Positions 40,653-49,692 of a stretch of 64,000 bases of DNA are shown piece after piece. Source of the stretch: Spirochaetales bacterium (GTDB lineage: Bacteria; Spirochaetota; Spirochaetia; Treponematales; Treponemataceae); contig QKEL01000013.1 of the NCBI GenBank assembly GCA_003252395.1, forward strand, positions 61,698 through 125,697, given 5' to 3'. Positions within the stretch are counted from its first letter, which is position 1; every line of letters starts with the position of its first letter. The notes beneath the pieces were generated by a model. It had not been told where the DNA came from. It saw only the letters and a list, made by a program, of their open reading frames with translations, and did no database searches. Position numbers and translations under genes: made by a program.

Positions 40653-41417
40653 TTACCAGCCGCCGGAAGCGCCGCCGCCGCCGAAACCGCCGCCCCCGCC
40701 CGAGAAGCCTCCCCCGAAGCCGCCGCCGCGTGAGCCGCCGGACCAGGAGCTTCGCCTTCCGGAAGAGAGCATGGACCCGAGGATCAGCGGGCCGAGAATG
40801 CCCCGCCCCCGCAAGCGCGGCAGTATGAAGATAAAGAATATGATGAAGAACGCGATTCCGCCGATCCCGCCGCCGGACGAACCGCGGCTTTCCTCCCGGA
40901 CGCTTCGCGAAACGATTTCCGCGTTGTCCGTCGCGATGCCGACGATATTCCTCGCGGCCTCGGCGATGCCCTGCCCGTAACGCCCGTTCCGGAATTGCGG
41001 CGCGATCACGTTGCGGATGATTAGGCCGCATTTCGCGTCGGTGAGCGAACCCTCAAGGCCGTAGCCGACCTCTATCCGAATGGCCCGTTCGGCCATGGCG
41101 ACCAGGAGCAACACGCCCCCGTCCTCGCCCTTCTTACCCAAGCCCCAGCTTTCGGCGACGCGTAACGAATAATCCTCGAGCGATTCGCCCTCGAGGGAAG
41201 GTACGGTCAATACCGCGATTTGCTTGCCGGTCTGGTCGCTGACGCTCCTGAGATAGGCGTCGAGGCTTTGCCGCTCGCCGGCCGACATCACGTTGGCAAG
41301 GTCGTTAACCGGCCCGTTCAACGCGGGCACCTTGAGGGCGAATGCGCCGGCCGCCGCGAACGCGATGAGCGCGAGCGCCGCAGCCGTCCTTTTCATCGCG
41401 GTATGGTTCGCCCTCAT
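40653..41417 (-). CDS. TPM-domain protein, YgcG type
   Basis: 254 residues. After a signal peptide (AAALALIAFAAAGAFA), a TPM domain (residues 30-165) has PALNGPVNDLANVMSAGE, QIAVLTVPSL, GVLLLVAMAERAIRIEVGYG and LEGSLTDAKCG. A membrane helix (IAFFIIFFIFILPRL) and a Gly-rich tail ending GGGGASGGW follow. TPM proteins assist photosystem repair in plants; the role in bacteria is unclear. GGAGG lies 7 nt before the ATG at 41417, which overlaps the upstream gene stop (ATGA). It is part of lemA-TPM-TPM. Confidence 0.88.
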   Translation of the reverse strand: MRANHTAMKRTAAALALIAFAAAGAFALKVPALNGPVNDLANVMSAGERQSLDAYLRSVSDQTGKQIAVLTVPSLEGESLEDYSLRVAESWGLGKKGEDGGVLLLVAMAERAIRIEVGYGLEGSLTDAKCGLIIRNVIAPQFRNGRYGQGIAEAARNIVGIATDNAEIVSRSVREESRGSSGGGIGGIAFFIIFFIFILPRLRGRGILGPLILGSMLSSGRRSSWSGGSRGGGFGGGFSGGGGGFGGGGASGGW

Positions 41418-42115
41418 GCGCCTGCCTCCAATACGACTAGCCCGTCGGGAAGCTCGTTCCCCGGCGTTTCTTCCGAAACGGGAAAGTGTTGGGCCAGCAA
41501 TTCGCCGCAATCGGCGACCGCCTCGCATAGGGCGTCCGCCGCCTTATTCGCCTTCACGCCTTCCGCCACGGTTCTGGCTATGCCGTCCCATTCCACTTGG
41601 GCGATCTTTTTGCTGATGCCCGTATCGGCGACCACGCGAACTTCCCGTTCCATATAGGAGATGAAAATGAGAATGCCGGTCCTGCCCTCGGTGGCGTAAA
41701 CCCCGCTTTCCACGAAGTGCCGCAGGGCCCTGCCGTATACGGCCTTCGTCTTCTCCGCCGCGGGAATGACTTTACGGTCCAGCGCGGGCACGTTGGCCAC
41801 GAGGAAGAAGACCGCGACCAACAGGAAGGGCAAGCCGCCGATGACCAGGGTCACCGCCCATGCGGGCACGTGCCAGAACGCGCGGTTGAGCAGGGCCTCG
41901 ATTCTCGCGTGAGCGGGTAGCAAAAGCGCGAAGGAAACGGCGCCCAAAAGCGTCGCCGCGAGGAGTTCCCGGAACGAGTAGTCCGCGCTTTCGGGGATCG
42001 CCGCCAGGGCGATCTCCCCCGAGGTTCTCATTTCCGCGTCCTTTACGGCCTGCCGTATCCTCTCGAAATCGGAAGGGGAGAGCGATAGTTTCTTGATTAA
42101 TTCCTTCGCTTTCAT
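41414..42115 (-). CDS. TPM-domain membrane protein
   Basis: 233 residues. An N-terminal cytosolic stretch (IRQAVKDAEMRTSGEIALAA) is followed by two membrane helices (LLAATLLGAVSFALLL, AWAVTLVIGGLPFLLVAVFF) and a TPM-like region (GILIFISYMEREVRVVADTG). It overlaps lemA upstream and the YgcG-like gene downstream by 4 nt each, so the three are translationally coupled. This LemA plus two TPM proteins unit is widespread in bacteria and its function is not known. Confidence 0.85.
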   Translation of the reverse strand: MKAKELIKKLSLSPSDFERIRQAVKDAEMRTSGEIALAAIPESADYSFRELLAATLLGAVSFALLLPAHARIEALLNRAFWHVPAWAVTLVIGGLPFLLVAVFFLVANVPALDRKVIPAAEKTKAVYGRALRHFVESGVYATEGRTGILIFISYMEREVRVVADTGISKKIAQVEWDGIARTVAEGVKANKAADALCEAVADCGELLAQHFPVSEETPGNELPDGLVVLEAGA

Positions 42116-42723
42116 TCAAACGATACCTGCGGCGCGCTTTGCGCGTTCGAGTCGGCCTCGAAATAGGCCTTGGTCCTAAAGCCGCCCATGTTCGCGATCA
42201 GGCTCGCCGGAAAGCGGCGGATCGCCGTGTTGAATGCCCGTACCGCGTCGTTGAAGCGCTTTCGCTCCACCGTGATTCGGTTTTCCGTGCCTTCCAGCTG
42301 GTCCTGAAGGGCGAGGAAGCTTTCGTTGGCCTTCAGTTCGGGATAGTTTTCGGTAACCATCAAGAGCCGCTGCAGGGCCCCGCCGAGTTCGTTTTGCGCC
42401 TGCTGGTAGCGCTTGAAGGCCACAGGGTCGTTGAGTATGTCGTCCGATACGGTTACGGTGCCGCCCACTCGGGAACGGGCTTGGGTTACGCTTTCCAAAA
42501 CCTCGGCCTCGTGCGACGCGTATCCCTTCACGGTAGCCACCAGATTCGGTATTAAGTCGGAGCGGCGCTGGTACACGTTTTGCACCTGTCCCCATTGGGC
42601 GGTAACGCCTTCTTCCATGGTCACTATGTTGTTGTACGCGCCGACGAAACCGGAATACGCCATGATGCCGAGAACGACGATAATCGCCAGGACAATAAGC
42701 CCCGTCTTCATGCCTTTACTCAT
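42112..42723 (-). CDS. lemA: LemA-family protein
   Basis: 203 residues. One N-terminal membrane helix (TGLIVLAIIVVLGIMAYSGF) is followed by a long helical domain with EEGVTAQWGQVQNVYQRRSD, LIPNLVATVKGYASHE and FPASLIANM, the LemA hallmarks. The function is unknown; LemA proteins pair with TPM proteins. GGAGG precedes the ATG at 42723; the longer frame from 42792 would run through the leader, in which a hairpin is seen. Confidence 0.9.
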   Translation of the reverse strand: MSKGMKTGLIVLAIIVVLGIMAYSGFVGAYNNIVTMEEGVTAQWGQVQNVYQRRSDLIPNLVATVKGYASHEAEVLESVTQARSRVGGTVTVSDDILNDPVAFKRYQQAQNELGGALQRLLMVTENYPELKANESFLALQDQLEGTENRITVERKRFNDAVRAFNTAIRRFPASLIANMGGFRTKAYFEADSNAQSAPQVSFE

Positions 42724-42738
42724 CGAAACCTCCTGGAA

Positions 42739-42759
42739 GCGCCGGCGATATTCCGGCGC
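42739..42759 (-). other. Hairpin in the lemA leader
   Basis: GCGCCGG / CCGGCGC with a 7-nt loop, ending about 10 nt upstream of the lemA ribosome-binding site (GGAGG). It may influence translation or stability. Confidence 0.4.
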
Positions 42760-42876
42760 CTCGTTCATGATAGTCCATAATAAGGTACGCATTGCTCACG
42801 CTCGGGTCAATCCTTTCCCCTCCTTGCGCCGGCGACAAAACGGGGGTACCATGGTTTTCATGAAGGAGCTGACGAC

Positions 42877-43449
42877 ATGATAGACCGGCAACGGGCGAGG
42901 GCCATACTCGCCAAGCACGTGGGCGGGGAAACCTTGCTGCGGCATTCCGAGACCGTCGAGGCGGCCATGAGGCATTTGGCCGCGCGGTACGGCGGCGATC
43001 CCGATGAGTGGGGCGCGGTGGGACTGTTGCATGACATTGATTTCGAGCGCTACCCGCACGAACATTGCGCGCACGTTCGCGAACTCCTGGGGGCCGAAGG
43101 GCTTCCCGAATCCTGGCTCAGGGCCATTGAAAGCCATGGGTACGGTATCGTAAACCAGGTAAAGCCCGAGACCGATATGGAAAAGGCCCTTTACGCCGTG
43201 GACGAGCTGACGGGCCTTGTCGCCGCGACGGCGGTCATGCGACCCTCAAGGAGCGTCCTCGATCTGGAGCCGAAATCGGTCATGAAAAAGTGGAAAACGC
43301 CGGCCTTCGCCGCCGGTTGCGACCGGAACGTCATAGCGCGCGGCGCCGAGATGCTCGGTCTGGAAGTGGGCGAGTTGGTCGCCGAAACCATCGCGGGCAT
43401 GAGAAAGGCCGCCGAAGCGCTCGGCTTGGCCGGAACGCCCTCAGCCTAA
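42877..43449 (+). CDS. HD-domain phosphohydrolase
   Basis: 190 residues. The metal motif is GGETLLRHSETVEAAMRHLA, AVGLLHDIDFERYPHEH, ESHGYG and VDELTGL, a short HDIG-type hydrolase resembling predicted nucleotide or phosphoester hydrolases. The substrate is unknown. GGAGC lies before the ATG. Its stop overlaps the zwf stop on the other strand by 9 nt. Confidence 0.8.
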   Translation: MIDRQRARAILAKHVGGETLLRHSETVEAAMRHLAARYGGDPDEWGAVGLLHDIDFERYPHEHCAHVRELLGAEGLPESWLRAIESHGYGIVNQVKPETDMEKALYAVDELTGLVAATAVMRPSRSVLDLEPKSVMKKWKTPAFAAGCDRNVIARGAEMLGLEVGELVAETIAGMRKAAEALGLAGTPSA

Positions 43450-44919
43450 CGGATACTCCTTGACCCGCAACGGCGCGCGGGGTATGGGGCACACGTCGTG
43501 GGCATCGGTGAACCAGGAAATGCCCGAGCCCTCGATCAGCCGATCGGCCGCCTTCGGGCCCCAGCTACCTTTCGGGTAGATTTCCAGGGGAAAGGCCGGA
43601 TCGCCCCAGGCCTTGAGAATGGGTTCCGTCACGCGCCAGCACTGCAGTACTTCCTCATTGGTGGCGAACAGCGTGCGGTCGCCGCGCATGGCGTCGTAGA
43701 GAACCCTCTCGTAGGCTTCCGGGTGGTCCAGGGCGAGCTTGTCCCGGTAACAGAAGTCGAGCTGCACGTTTTCGGTGGCCTCCTCGAATCCGGGCCGCTT
43801 GATGACCAGGTCGATAGCGATGCCCTCGTTCGGCTGTATCCGCAGGGTAAGCACGTTGCGCCTGCCGTCAGGGGAATCGCCCGAAAACACCATGTTAATC
43901 TCGGTTATCTTGGAGGAAAGCGCCTTGCCCGTGCGAATGAAAACGGGAACCCCGCGCCATTCGTCATCGTCTATCGTCAGTTTCATGGCGGCGTAGGTTT
44001 CCACCGCCGAGTCCGGCATGCCCGTCTCGGCGCGGTACGTATCGTACTGGCCCCGTACGGTATCTTCCCGCATTCGGACCGGTTCGGGCGGCATTACGCG
44101 CTGGAGTATTCTCTCCTTCTCCGCGTGAATGTCCGAATCGCGCATGGATTGCGGCTTTCTCATGGTCACCAGGGCCAATAACTGCAACAGGTGGCTTTGC
44201 ACGAGATCGCGCAAGGCCCCCATGTTTTCGTAAAAGGACGTTCTTCCCTCTATCCCGATGGATTCGGACGCCGTAATCATGATGTGGCTCACGTGGCGGT
44301 TATTCCACGCCTTGCAAAAGAGGGGATTCTCGAATCGAAACGCCAGGATGTTTTGGGCGGTTTCCTTGGCGAGATAGTGGTCGATGCGGTAAACCTGGGC
44401 GGGGTCAAACCTCCGGTTTAGGTCTTCCACCAGGGCCAAGGCGGATTTCATGTCGTAGCCGAAGGGCTTTTCCACGAGAAACCGGGCTTCCCTCCTTCCT
44501 TCCAGGAGCGCGTTGATGTCTGGGCGGGACAATCGCTCGGTCACCGCGCCGAAGAGGGTCGCGGGTATGGCGAGATAGAACATGCGGATCAGCGGCTGGC
44601 CCGCCTCGCTTTCCAATTCCCGAAGCCTGTGGACCAGGGGGTCGTACCCCTCGGGATCGTCGATTTTCATGTCCACCATGGAAAGGGCGTCCCCTAATCT
44701 CCCGAGCACCCCTTCATCGGCCCCGCTTCCGATCGACTCGCGGGTAAGGGCGAGAACATCCGTTACCTTGGTTCCCCTTCGGGAGATGCCGACGATTCGG
44801 AATCCGCGGGGTAAAAGTCCGCCTCTTTCCAGCCGGTACAGGGCCGGGAGCAATTTTCTGCGCGAAAGATCGCCGGTTATGCCGAAAATTACCAAAACTG
44901 CGCGTGAAAGTCGTTCCAT
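43441..44919 (-). CDS. zwf: Glucose-6-phosphate 1-dehydrogenase
   Basis: 492 residues. The NADP fold starts VLVIFGITGDLSRRKLLPAL, and the active site is YRIDHYLAKETAQNILAFRF, with the catalytic His. It oxidises glucose-6-phosphate to 6-phosphogluconolactone. The ATG overlaps the pgl stop (TGATG), so the two enzymes of the oxidative branch form a coupled operon. An edd gene is not in the window. It converges on the HD-domain gene with a 9-nt overlap of coding sequence. Confidence 0.96.
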   Translation of the reverse strand: MERLSRAVLVIFGITGDLSRRKLLPALYRLERGGLLPRGFRIVGISRRGTKVTDVLALTRESIGSGADEGVLGRLGDALSMVDMKIDDPEGYDPLVHRLRELESEAGQPLIRMFYLAIPATLFGAVTERLSRPDINALLEGRREARFLVEKPFGYDMKSALALVEDLNRRFDPAQVYRIDHYLAKETAQNILAFRFENPLFCKAWNNRHVSHIMITASESIGIEGRTSFYENMGALRDLVQSHLLQLLALVTMRKPQSMRDSDIHAEKERILQRVMPPEPVRMREDTVRGQYDTYRAETGMPDSAVETYAAMKLTIDDDEWRGVPVFIRTGKALSSKITEINMVFSGDSPDGRRNVLTLRIQPNEGIAIDLVIKRPGFEEATENVQLDFCYRDKLALDHPEAYERVLYDAMRGDRTLFATNEEVLQCWRVTEPILKAWGDPAFPLEIYPKGSWGPKAADRLIEGSGISWFTDAHDVCPIPRAPLRVKEYPLG

Positions 44920-45644
44920 CAGGATCCTTCAATGATCAAGTCTGTATGTATCGTAACGTGTCCGGCGAGTTTGAGCAATTGCGCGGGCTGGTCCCACGCG
45001 GGTAAATCGCGCATGAGCGAGACGAGGGCCTTTCTTTTTTCTTCCCCGCCGGCCCATACCGCCACCCGGTCCAGATGGGGGAAAAAGGCCGGGGTAATGG
45101 TAATTCTCTTGAAGAGACCCGCCTTGTAGCCCGCCGCATACGGCCGTTTACCCGCGTCCTGCCTGCTGACCGGGCTCTCCGGCAAAATTCCCGCGGTATG
45201 CCCGTCGCTTCCGATGCCGAAAACCCCCGCGACATAGAGGTGTCCGGCGGCATGCCGAACCGCCGCCTCTTCCAGGAATGAATTGAAGCGCTCCGTTTCG
45301 TGCTCGAAGGCTTCTTTCGAATCTTCCTGCCCGTGCAGAACCCGTATCGCGGTCATGGAAGAGGTGATAAGTCCCGATTCGACCAACCGTTTCCAGTTAG
45401 AATCCGGATGGTTCTCGGCGCCGAACCGCTCATCCACGAGACTGAGGGTGAATAGCCAGCGCAGGAGGGACCTTCTCGTCCCGGATCTTTCCAATATCGT
45501 ATTGCAGGTTTCCGCGGCGATCTTCGCGGTTGAGCCCCCCGATGCCAGCAAGAGCACCGGGACGTTCCGGTTTAGGCGTTCGGTTATTTCCTCGACTAAA
45601 AGGCCGGAGAGCGCGGATTGCGTATCGGTCTTGATTTCTATCAT
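44919..45644 (-). CDS. pgl: 6-phosphogluconolactonase
   Basis: 241 residues of the Pgl/NagB fold. Conserved parts are LLLASGGSTAKIAAE, FTLSLVDERFGAENHPDSNW and FGIGSDGHTAGILPESP. It hydrolyses the lactone made by Zwf. The ATG at 45644 is the leaderless start: TATACT (45656-45651) ends 6 nt upstream and no Shine-Dalgarno sequence is present; the open frame reaching 45773 precedes that promoter. The stop overlaps zwf. Confidence 0.9.
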   Translation of the reverse strand: MIEIKTDTQSALSGLLVEEITERLNRNVPVLLLASGGSTAKIAAETCNTILERSGTRRSLLRWLFTLSLVDERFGAENHPDSNWKRLVESGLITSSMTAIRVLHGQEDSKEAFEHETERFNSFLEEAAVRHAAGHLYVAGVFGIGSDGHTAGILPESPVSRQDAGKRPYAAGYKAGLFKRITITPAFFPHLDRVAVWAGGEEKRKALVSLMRDLPAWDQPAQLLKLAGHVTIHTDLIIEGS

Positions 45645-45656
45645 ATCTTGAGTATA
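45644..45656 (-). promoter_or_regulatory. -10 box of a leaderless pgl start
   Basis: TATACT (45656-45651) precedes the ATG by 6 nt. No convincing -35 is seen. Confidence 0.45.
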
Positions 45657-45744
45657 GAAGCACCCGGTCGTTTCTGCACCGTTTTTTGCGTAAAATAGAT
45701 TGTGCGAGGGGCCTCGGGGCATTATGATTTCTGTATACGCACGG

Positions 45745-45774
45745 TTTACAGGGCGTATGAAAGCGGAGTACATT
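45745..45774 (+). promoter_or_regulatory. Leaderless promoter of the MCP-like gene
   Basis: TTTACA (45745-45750), an 18-nt spacer and TACATT (45769-45774), 6 nt before the ATG at 45781. Confidence 0.5.
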
Positions 45775-45780
45775 TATAGT

Positions 45781-47520
45781 ATGGATATTGACCGTATTCG
45801 GGAACAAATACAGGAATGGAGCGACCGCAGCGAGAAGATCTTTACGGAACTGGGCGCCAGTTTTCCCTCAATGCTCGCGTTGCATCGGAATACGGGCGGC
45901 TCTTCCATCCCCTCGATACAGGCGGCTATGCAAAGCCTCGTTACGGGCTTCTCGGGGATCAGCGACGAAGAGAAACGCTTTTTCCGCGACTATAACGTGA
46001 AGAATAACGATATTTTCTCGCGTTTGAACGAACGCATGTCCATGCTTGACCTATTAAACCGTCGCGTCGCGGAAATTAGGACCGATTCCGAGGAGTTGGA
46101 GATCATCTCCCTCAATGCGATGGTTATTTCCATAAAGTCCGGGGAAAAGGGGCGGGCCTTTTCCACGATCACGGAAAACCTGAAACGCCTATCCGCGCGA
46201 ATGATTTCCCTGTCGAACGACCTGATCCATAACGAGCACCTCTTGCTCGAGAAAAACGGCGTCTTAAAACAGTCTTTCCACGCCATGCTCGAGTCGCAGG
46301 ATCAATTCCTGTCGGAGGACCAAACGCGCGATTCCGCGTCCATTGAGCGGCTCATCGGCGAGGCCTCGGCATATCTCACCCTTATGGACGAAAACGCCGG
46401 TAAGATAACGGCTCCCATCAGGAGCGCCATGACCGGCGTGCAGATGCAGGATATCGTACGCCAGTCCATCGACCAGGTGCATCTGGCCCTGGCGGAAATC
46501 CAGGGCGTTCGGGAATCGTCTTCCGTGGAGGAGCGGCTTGACCAACTCACCCTCGATCTTGAGCTGTTGGAAGTCTCCTCCCATATCGTACACGACGTGG
46601 AGCGCCATCTTCGGGAATCGCTGCGGGTCTTTACCGAAAACTGGGACTTGGTCCACGGCATCCTTGACTCGGTCGAGGAGATGCGGCGGCAATTCATCGG
46701 CGATTTCCTGGACGGTTCCGACCCCGCCAGTTCCATTCCCTCGGGAATGAAGGCCCTCTCGAGCGGCTTTTCCGACTATATCGCCCGGCTTAACCTCTAT
46801 CAACGCGGACAAAAAGCCATGGTTCGCGACAGCGCGCTGATCGTAACGGGCGTGAAAAACCTCCGCTCCCTATTCGACACCATCAAGCCCATCATCGCGC
46901 GCCTTCAGCACGTCCGCATTACGCAGCAGATCGAGGTGGCGAAGAACCCCGCGATCTCGGCGGTCAAGGATACCGTCGATCACATGAGCGACCTGATCAT
47001 GCAGGCCGACGGGAGGGTTCGCGACACGCGAAAGGATCTGGAAGAATTCATCAATTCCATCGAGGAGCTGACCGGCTCGTTTACCGTATCCTCGGAACAT
47101 GCTCAGCGGGAGTTGGAGCGGATAAAGCAGGATAAGGTACAGTTCTTTAACCGTATGAACGAGCACCAGGAAGAACTGACCAGCCAAATGTACGGGCTTA
47201 AAATATATCCCGATTCCTTCGCGGAAACCTGCCGCAAGATCGATACAGTACTGGATTCCCTAGGGCAGACCGTGGCGGGCATGAGCGGTTTAGCCACCCA
47301 TTTTACCGAAACGATCGAGTCTTACCGCGCGGAACGCCAACGATTGCTTGCCCAAGCGGGCGAAACCGAATGGTCGATACACAATGACCATCTGAGGAGC
47401 CTTGCCGAGCGATTTACCATCACGACCCATAAACAGGCGGCGGGAAACATCGGCGGTTTCGAGGTGGAAAAACAGTCGCTGGACGCGATCGAATCCGGCG
47501 ACGTTACCCTATTTTTTTAG
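45781..47520 (+). CDS. Soluble MCP-like helical protein
   Basis: 579 residues, no signal peptide or membrane helix. The segment LEIISLNAMVISIKSGEKGR resembles the hairpin tip of chemotaxis receptors (IALNAAIEAARAGE) but is degenerate. MTGVQMQDIVRQSIDQVHLA resembles the MQDI-RQ motif that follows the hairpin in spirochaete and proteobacterial MCP-like proteins. The rest is predicted coiled coil. It may act as a cytoplasmic chemoreceptor-like or scaffold protein; no CheW/CheA gene is near. The last 12 nt overlap the HD-GYP gene on the other strand. Confidence 0.6.
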   Translation: MDIDRIREQIQEWSDRSEKIFTELGASFPSMLALHRNTGGSSIPSIQAAMQSLVTGFSGISDEEKRFFRDYNVKNNDIFSRLNERMSMLDLLNRRVAEIRTDSEELEIISLNAMVISIKSGEKGRAFSTITENLKRLSARMISLSNDLIHNEHLLLEKNGVLKQSFHAMLESQDQFLSEDQTRDSASIERLIGEASAYLTLMDENAGKITAPIRSAMTGVQMQDIVRQSIDQVHLALAEIQGVRESSSVEERLDQLTLDLELLEVSSHIVHDVERHLRESLRVFTENWDLVHGILDSVEEMRRQFIGDFLDGSDPASSIPSGMKALSSGFSDYIARLNLYQRGQKAMVRDSALIVTGVKNLRSLFDTIKPIIARLQHVRITQQIEVAKNPAISAVKDTVDHMSDLIMQADGRVRDTRKDLEEFINSIEELTGSFTVSSEHAQRELERIKQDKVQFFNRMNEHQEELTSQMYGLKIYPDSFAETCRKIDTVLDSLGQTVAGMSGLATHFTETIESYRAERQRLLAQAGETEWSIHNDHLRSLAERFTITTHKQAAGNIGGFEVEKQSLDAIESGDVTLFF

Positions 47521-48723
47521 GTATTTGTCCCCTTCTTCCCGCGTGAGGGGCCGGGCGACGGTTATGCCGTATTCGCTGGTCTCGATTACCCGCGGCGTTC
47601 CGTCCGGTTTGAGTTCGTTAACCAGTTGCACGATGGGGTAGCGCGGGTTTTCGGGGTTTACGTCCGTAACCTGGCCTACCTTGTCGTTGGAGAGCAGGAC
47701 ATAGAGCCCGATCGGATAGAGGGAAAGGGAGAATAGGAGCGCGCGGATCACCGTTTCGTCGTATTGTTTTCCCTGGTTTTTCATGATATCGATAATGCCC
47801 GTATAGGCGTCTCTCGCCTCTTTATAGGGCCTCGGCGCGGTAACCGCCTCGTACGAACAGGCCACCGCGATTATCTTGGCATACAGCGAAATCTTCTCCT
47901 TGGTCAGCTTTCGGGGATAGCCTTCCCCGTTTTCCCGTTCATGATGCTCGAGTACCCCGAGGCAGATATTCAGCGGGAAGGAGAATTCCCGGAGAATATT
48001 GTAGGAAATGACCGGGTGGGTAAGGATCGCGTTCTTTTCCGGGGGGCTTAACGCCTTGTTTCCCATGTACAATTGCGGGGGAAGGCGAATCATGCCGATC
48101 TCGTGGAGAATGGTCGCCACGCCTAATTCGATAAGCTTGTGAATCGGGAATTTCATCTGAAGGGCGATAACCAACGCGTATACGGTAGAGCGCATGGCGT
48201 GCACGACCAGATAGTTTTTATCCCGGTTTTCCTGAGAAGGCTGGATACGGAGCACGAAGCGCTTGTTGGCCTTAATGAAGTCGCACAGCTCCTTCACGCG
48301 GTCCGAAATCGCCTGTAGCTGCAATTCCTTGCGGGTCGCGTACCGGGTATATATTTCCGCTATGAAATCCTGATACTCCTGATAGGCCTTTTCGACCAGG
48401 GCGAAGCGCGTTTCGTCGCTGAGGGGCTGGGAATAGTCGACCGTATCGTCCTGAGACTCTTCTTTTTCCGGTTTCGCGGCCTTTTGGGGCGCTCCCTCGG
48501 TCTCTTTCTTGGAGTCGGCCACCGCCTCGGTCCGTTTGGTTACCGGCTGTTCGGATACGACGCCTTCAGAATACACTTTGAGGAAGTCCCAATCGCGGAG
48601 CGCGCGGGAAAGCTGACTCGTGACCGGGACGCCGGGGGTGACTAGGAGGAATTTTTTGTCGAGGAAGGCATCTTCCGTAAAGAAATACCCCTCGGGTATT
48701 TCCATAACATTAAACGTATTCAC
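47509..48723 (-). CDS. HD-GYP domain protein with altered HD motif
   Basis: 404 residues. A middle HD-GYP domain (residues 165-350) keeps YNILREFSFPLNICLGVLEH, HHERENGEGYPRKLTK and VACSYEAVTAPRPYK, the GYP signature. The HDxGK motif reads ATILHEIGMIRLPP, so the metal-binding HD is HE and the Lys is Met; catalysis of cyclic-di-GMP hydrolysis may be lost or altered. N-terminal residues 1-90 resemble a DUF3391-like region with a charged linker (90-115). GTG start at 48723. Convergent with the MCP-like gene with a 12-nt overlap. Confidence 0.75.
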   Translation of the reverse strand: MNTFNVMEIPEGYFFTEDAFLDKKFLLVTPGVPVTSQLSRALRDWDFLKVYSEGVVSEQPVTKRTEAVADSKKETEGAPQKAAKPEKEESQDDTVDYSQPLSDETRFALVEKAYQEYQDFIAEIYTRYATRKELQLQAISDRVKELCDFIKANKRFVLRIQPSQENRDKNYLVVHAMRSTVYALVIALQMKFPIHKLIELGVATILHEIGMIRLPPQLYMGNKALSPPEKNAILTHPVISYNILREFSFPLNICLGVLEHHERENGEGYPRKLTKEKISLYAKIIAVACSYEAVTAPRPYKEARDAYTGIIDIMKNQGKQYDETVIRALLFSLSLYPIGLYVLLSNDKVGQVTDVNPENPRYPIVQLVNELKPDGTPRVIETSEYGITVARPLTREEGDKYLKK

Positions 48724-48769
48724 CTAATCCATCCTGTAGTACAATGATATCACCCCAAGGAGTCGTTTC

Positions 48770-49567
48770 ATGAAGTTTAAGGCACTCTTTATCTTATTTA
48801 ATATCGTCTTCGCTTCAATTTTCATTACCGTTTTCTTCCTGCCCCTCAATCTGCTCGACGCTGGCGGCTGGGGCGGGTTTTGGGGCCGACACTGGGGGCT
48901 TTTGGCGCTTTTTTCTCTGATCGTCGTCGCCGTTAACGGGGTGTTTGCCCTTTGGTGGCGGCTTCTAGGCTTACTGGAAGCCCAGGATTGGGCTGGCTTG
49001 GCCAATTATCTTGAAAAAAAAGTATACAACCGCGCTTTTATTACCGCAAGTACCGTCCGGTTATTCCTGGAAGCCTCTTTCCTGATAGGGGATTTTGACG
49101 GAATACTCAAATTGTCCGATTATTTAGGCTCGGTTTCCCCGGCAAAGCAGGCGCGGTTTTCCCACAAGATCGCGGCTGCGCTCATCGTGGGAAAAAAGAC
49201 CGCGGACGCGCGGGATCTATGCCAGGCGACGGCCGAACATCGCTCGTCTGATAAGGACTGGAACCGCTTTTTCCTCGCGTTCTCGTCTACCATGCTTGGC
49301 GAACCGTTTCCCCGGGCGATCATCGGGAACCTGGCGGAAACCGCGCATGACCCGATCGTCGTGGCCCTGTGCGGCTATCTAAGCTCCAAACAGGAACGGG
49401 ACGCCGCGGTCGCCCTGCGCGCACGGACGCGCATACGGGACAAGTACGACAGGAAAAAGTGGGATGCCCTTATCCGCGACTCCGGTACGGGAATTCACGT
49501 GATCGTGCTCTCCTCGCTGATCGGGGAAACGGGCGCCTGGCTGTTCCGAGAAGGCGAGAGCCGATAA
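48770..49567 (+). CDS. Membrane-anchored conserved hypothetical protein
   Basis: 265 residues with two N-terminal membrane helices (LFILFNIVFASIFITVFFL, GLLALFSLIVVAVNGVFALW) and a soluble helical part that resembles tetratricopeptide-like packing (AALIVGKKTADARDLCQATA). AAGGAG precedes the ATG. It is divergent from the HD-GYP gene by 46 nt. I recognise no family; it resembles lineage-specific spirochaete proteins. Tandem hairpins follow. Confidence 0.6.
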   Translation: MKFKALFILFNIVFASIFITVFFLPLNLLDAGGWGGFWGRHWGLLALFSLIVVAVNGVFALWWRLLGLLEAQDWAGLANYLEKKVYNRAFITASTVRLFLEASFLIGDFDGILKLSDYLGSVSPAKQARFSHKIAAALIVGKKTADARDLCQATAEHRSSDKDWNRFFLAFSSTMLGEPFPRAIIGNLAETAHDPIVVALCGYLSSKQERDAAVALRARTRIRDKYDRKKWDALIRDSGTGIHVIVLSSLIGETGAWLFREGESR

Positions 49568-49574
49568 AAAAAAA

Positions 49575-49646
49575 GAACCGTCCGACAGGACGGTTCCGGG
49601 AGTTAGCATCAAAACGGCGACTGGACGTCACTCTCGTTCGCCGTTT
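49575..49646 (-). terminator. Convergent terminator hairpins
   Basis: GAACCGTCC / GGACGGTTC (49575-49596) is followed on the minus strand by a nine-T run and can end the Maf-like transcript. A second hairpin, AAACGGCGA / TCGCCGTTT (49612-49646), lies between it and the gene. Confidence 0.65.
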
Positions 49647-49692
49647 CAACTTTCAACCAACACTCTTATTATCGGAACGCGTCGGGAATTCT

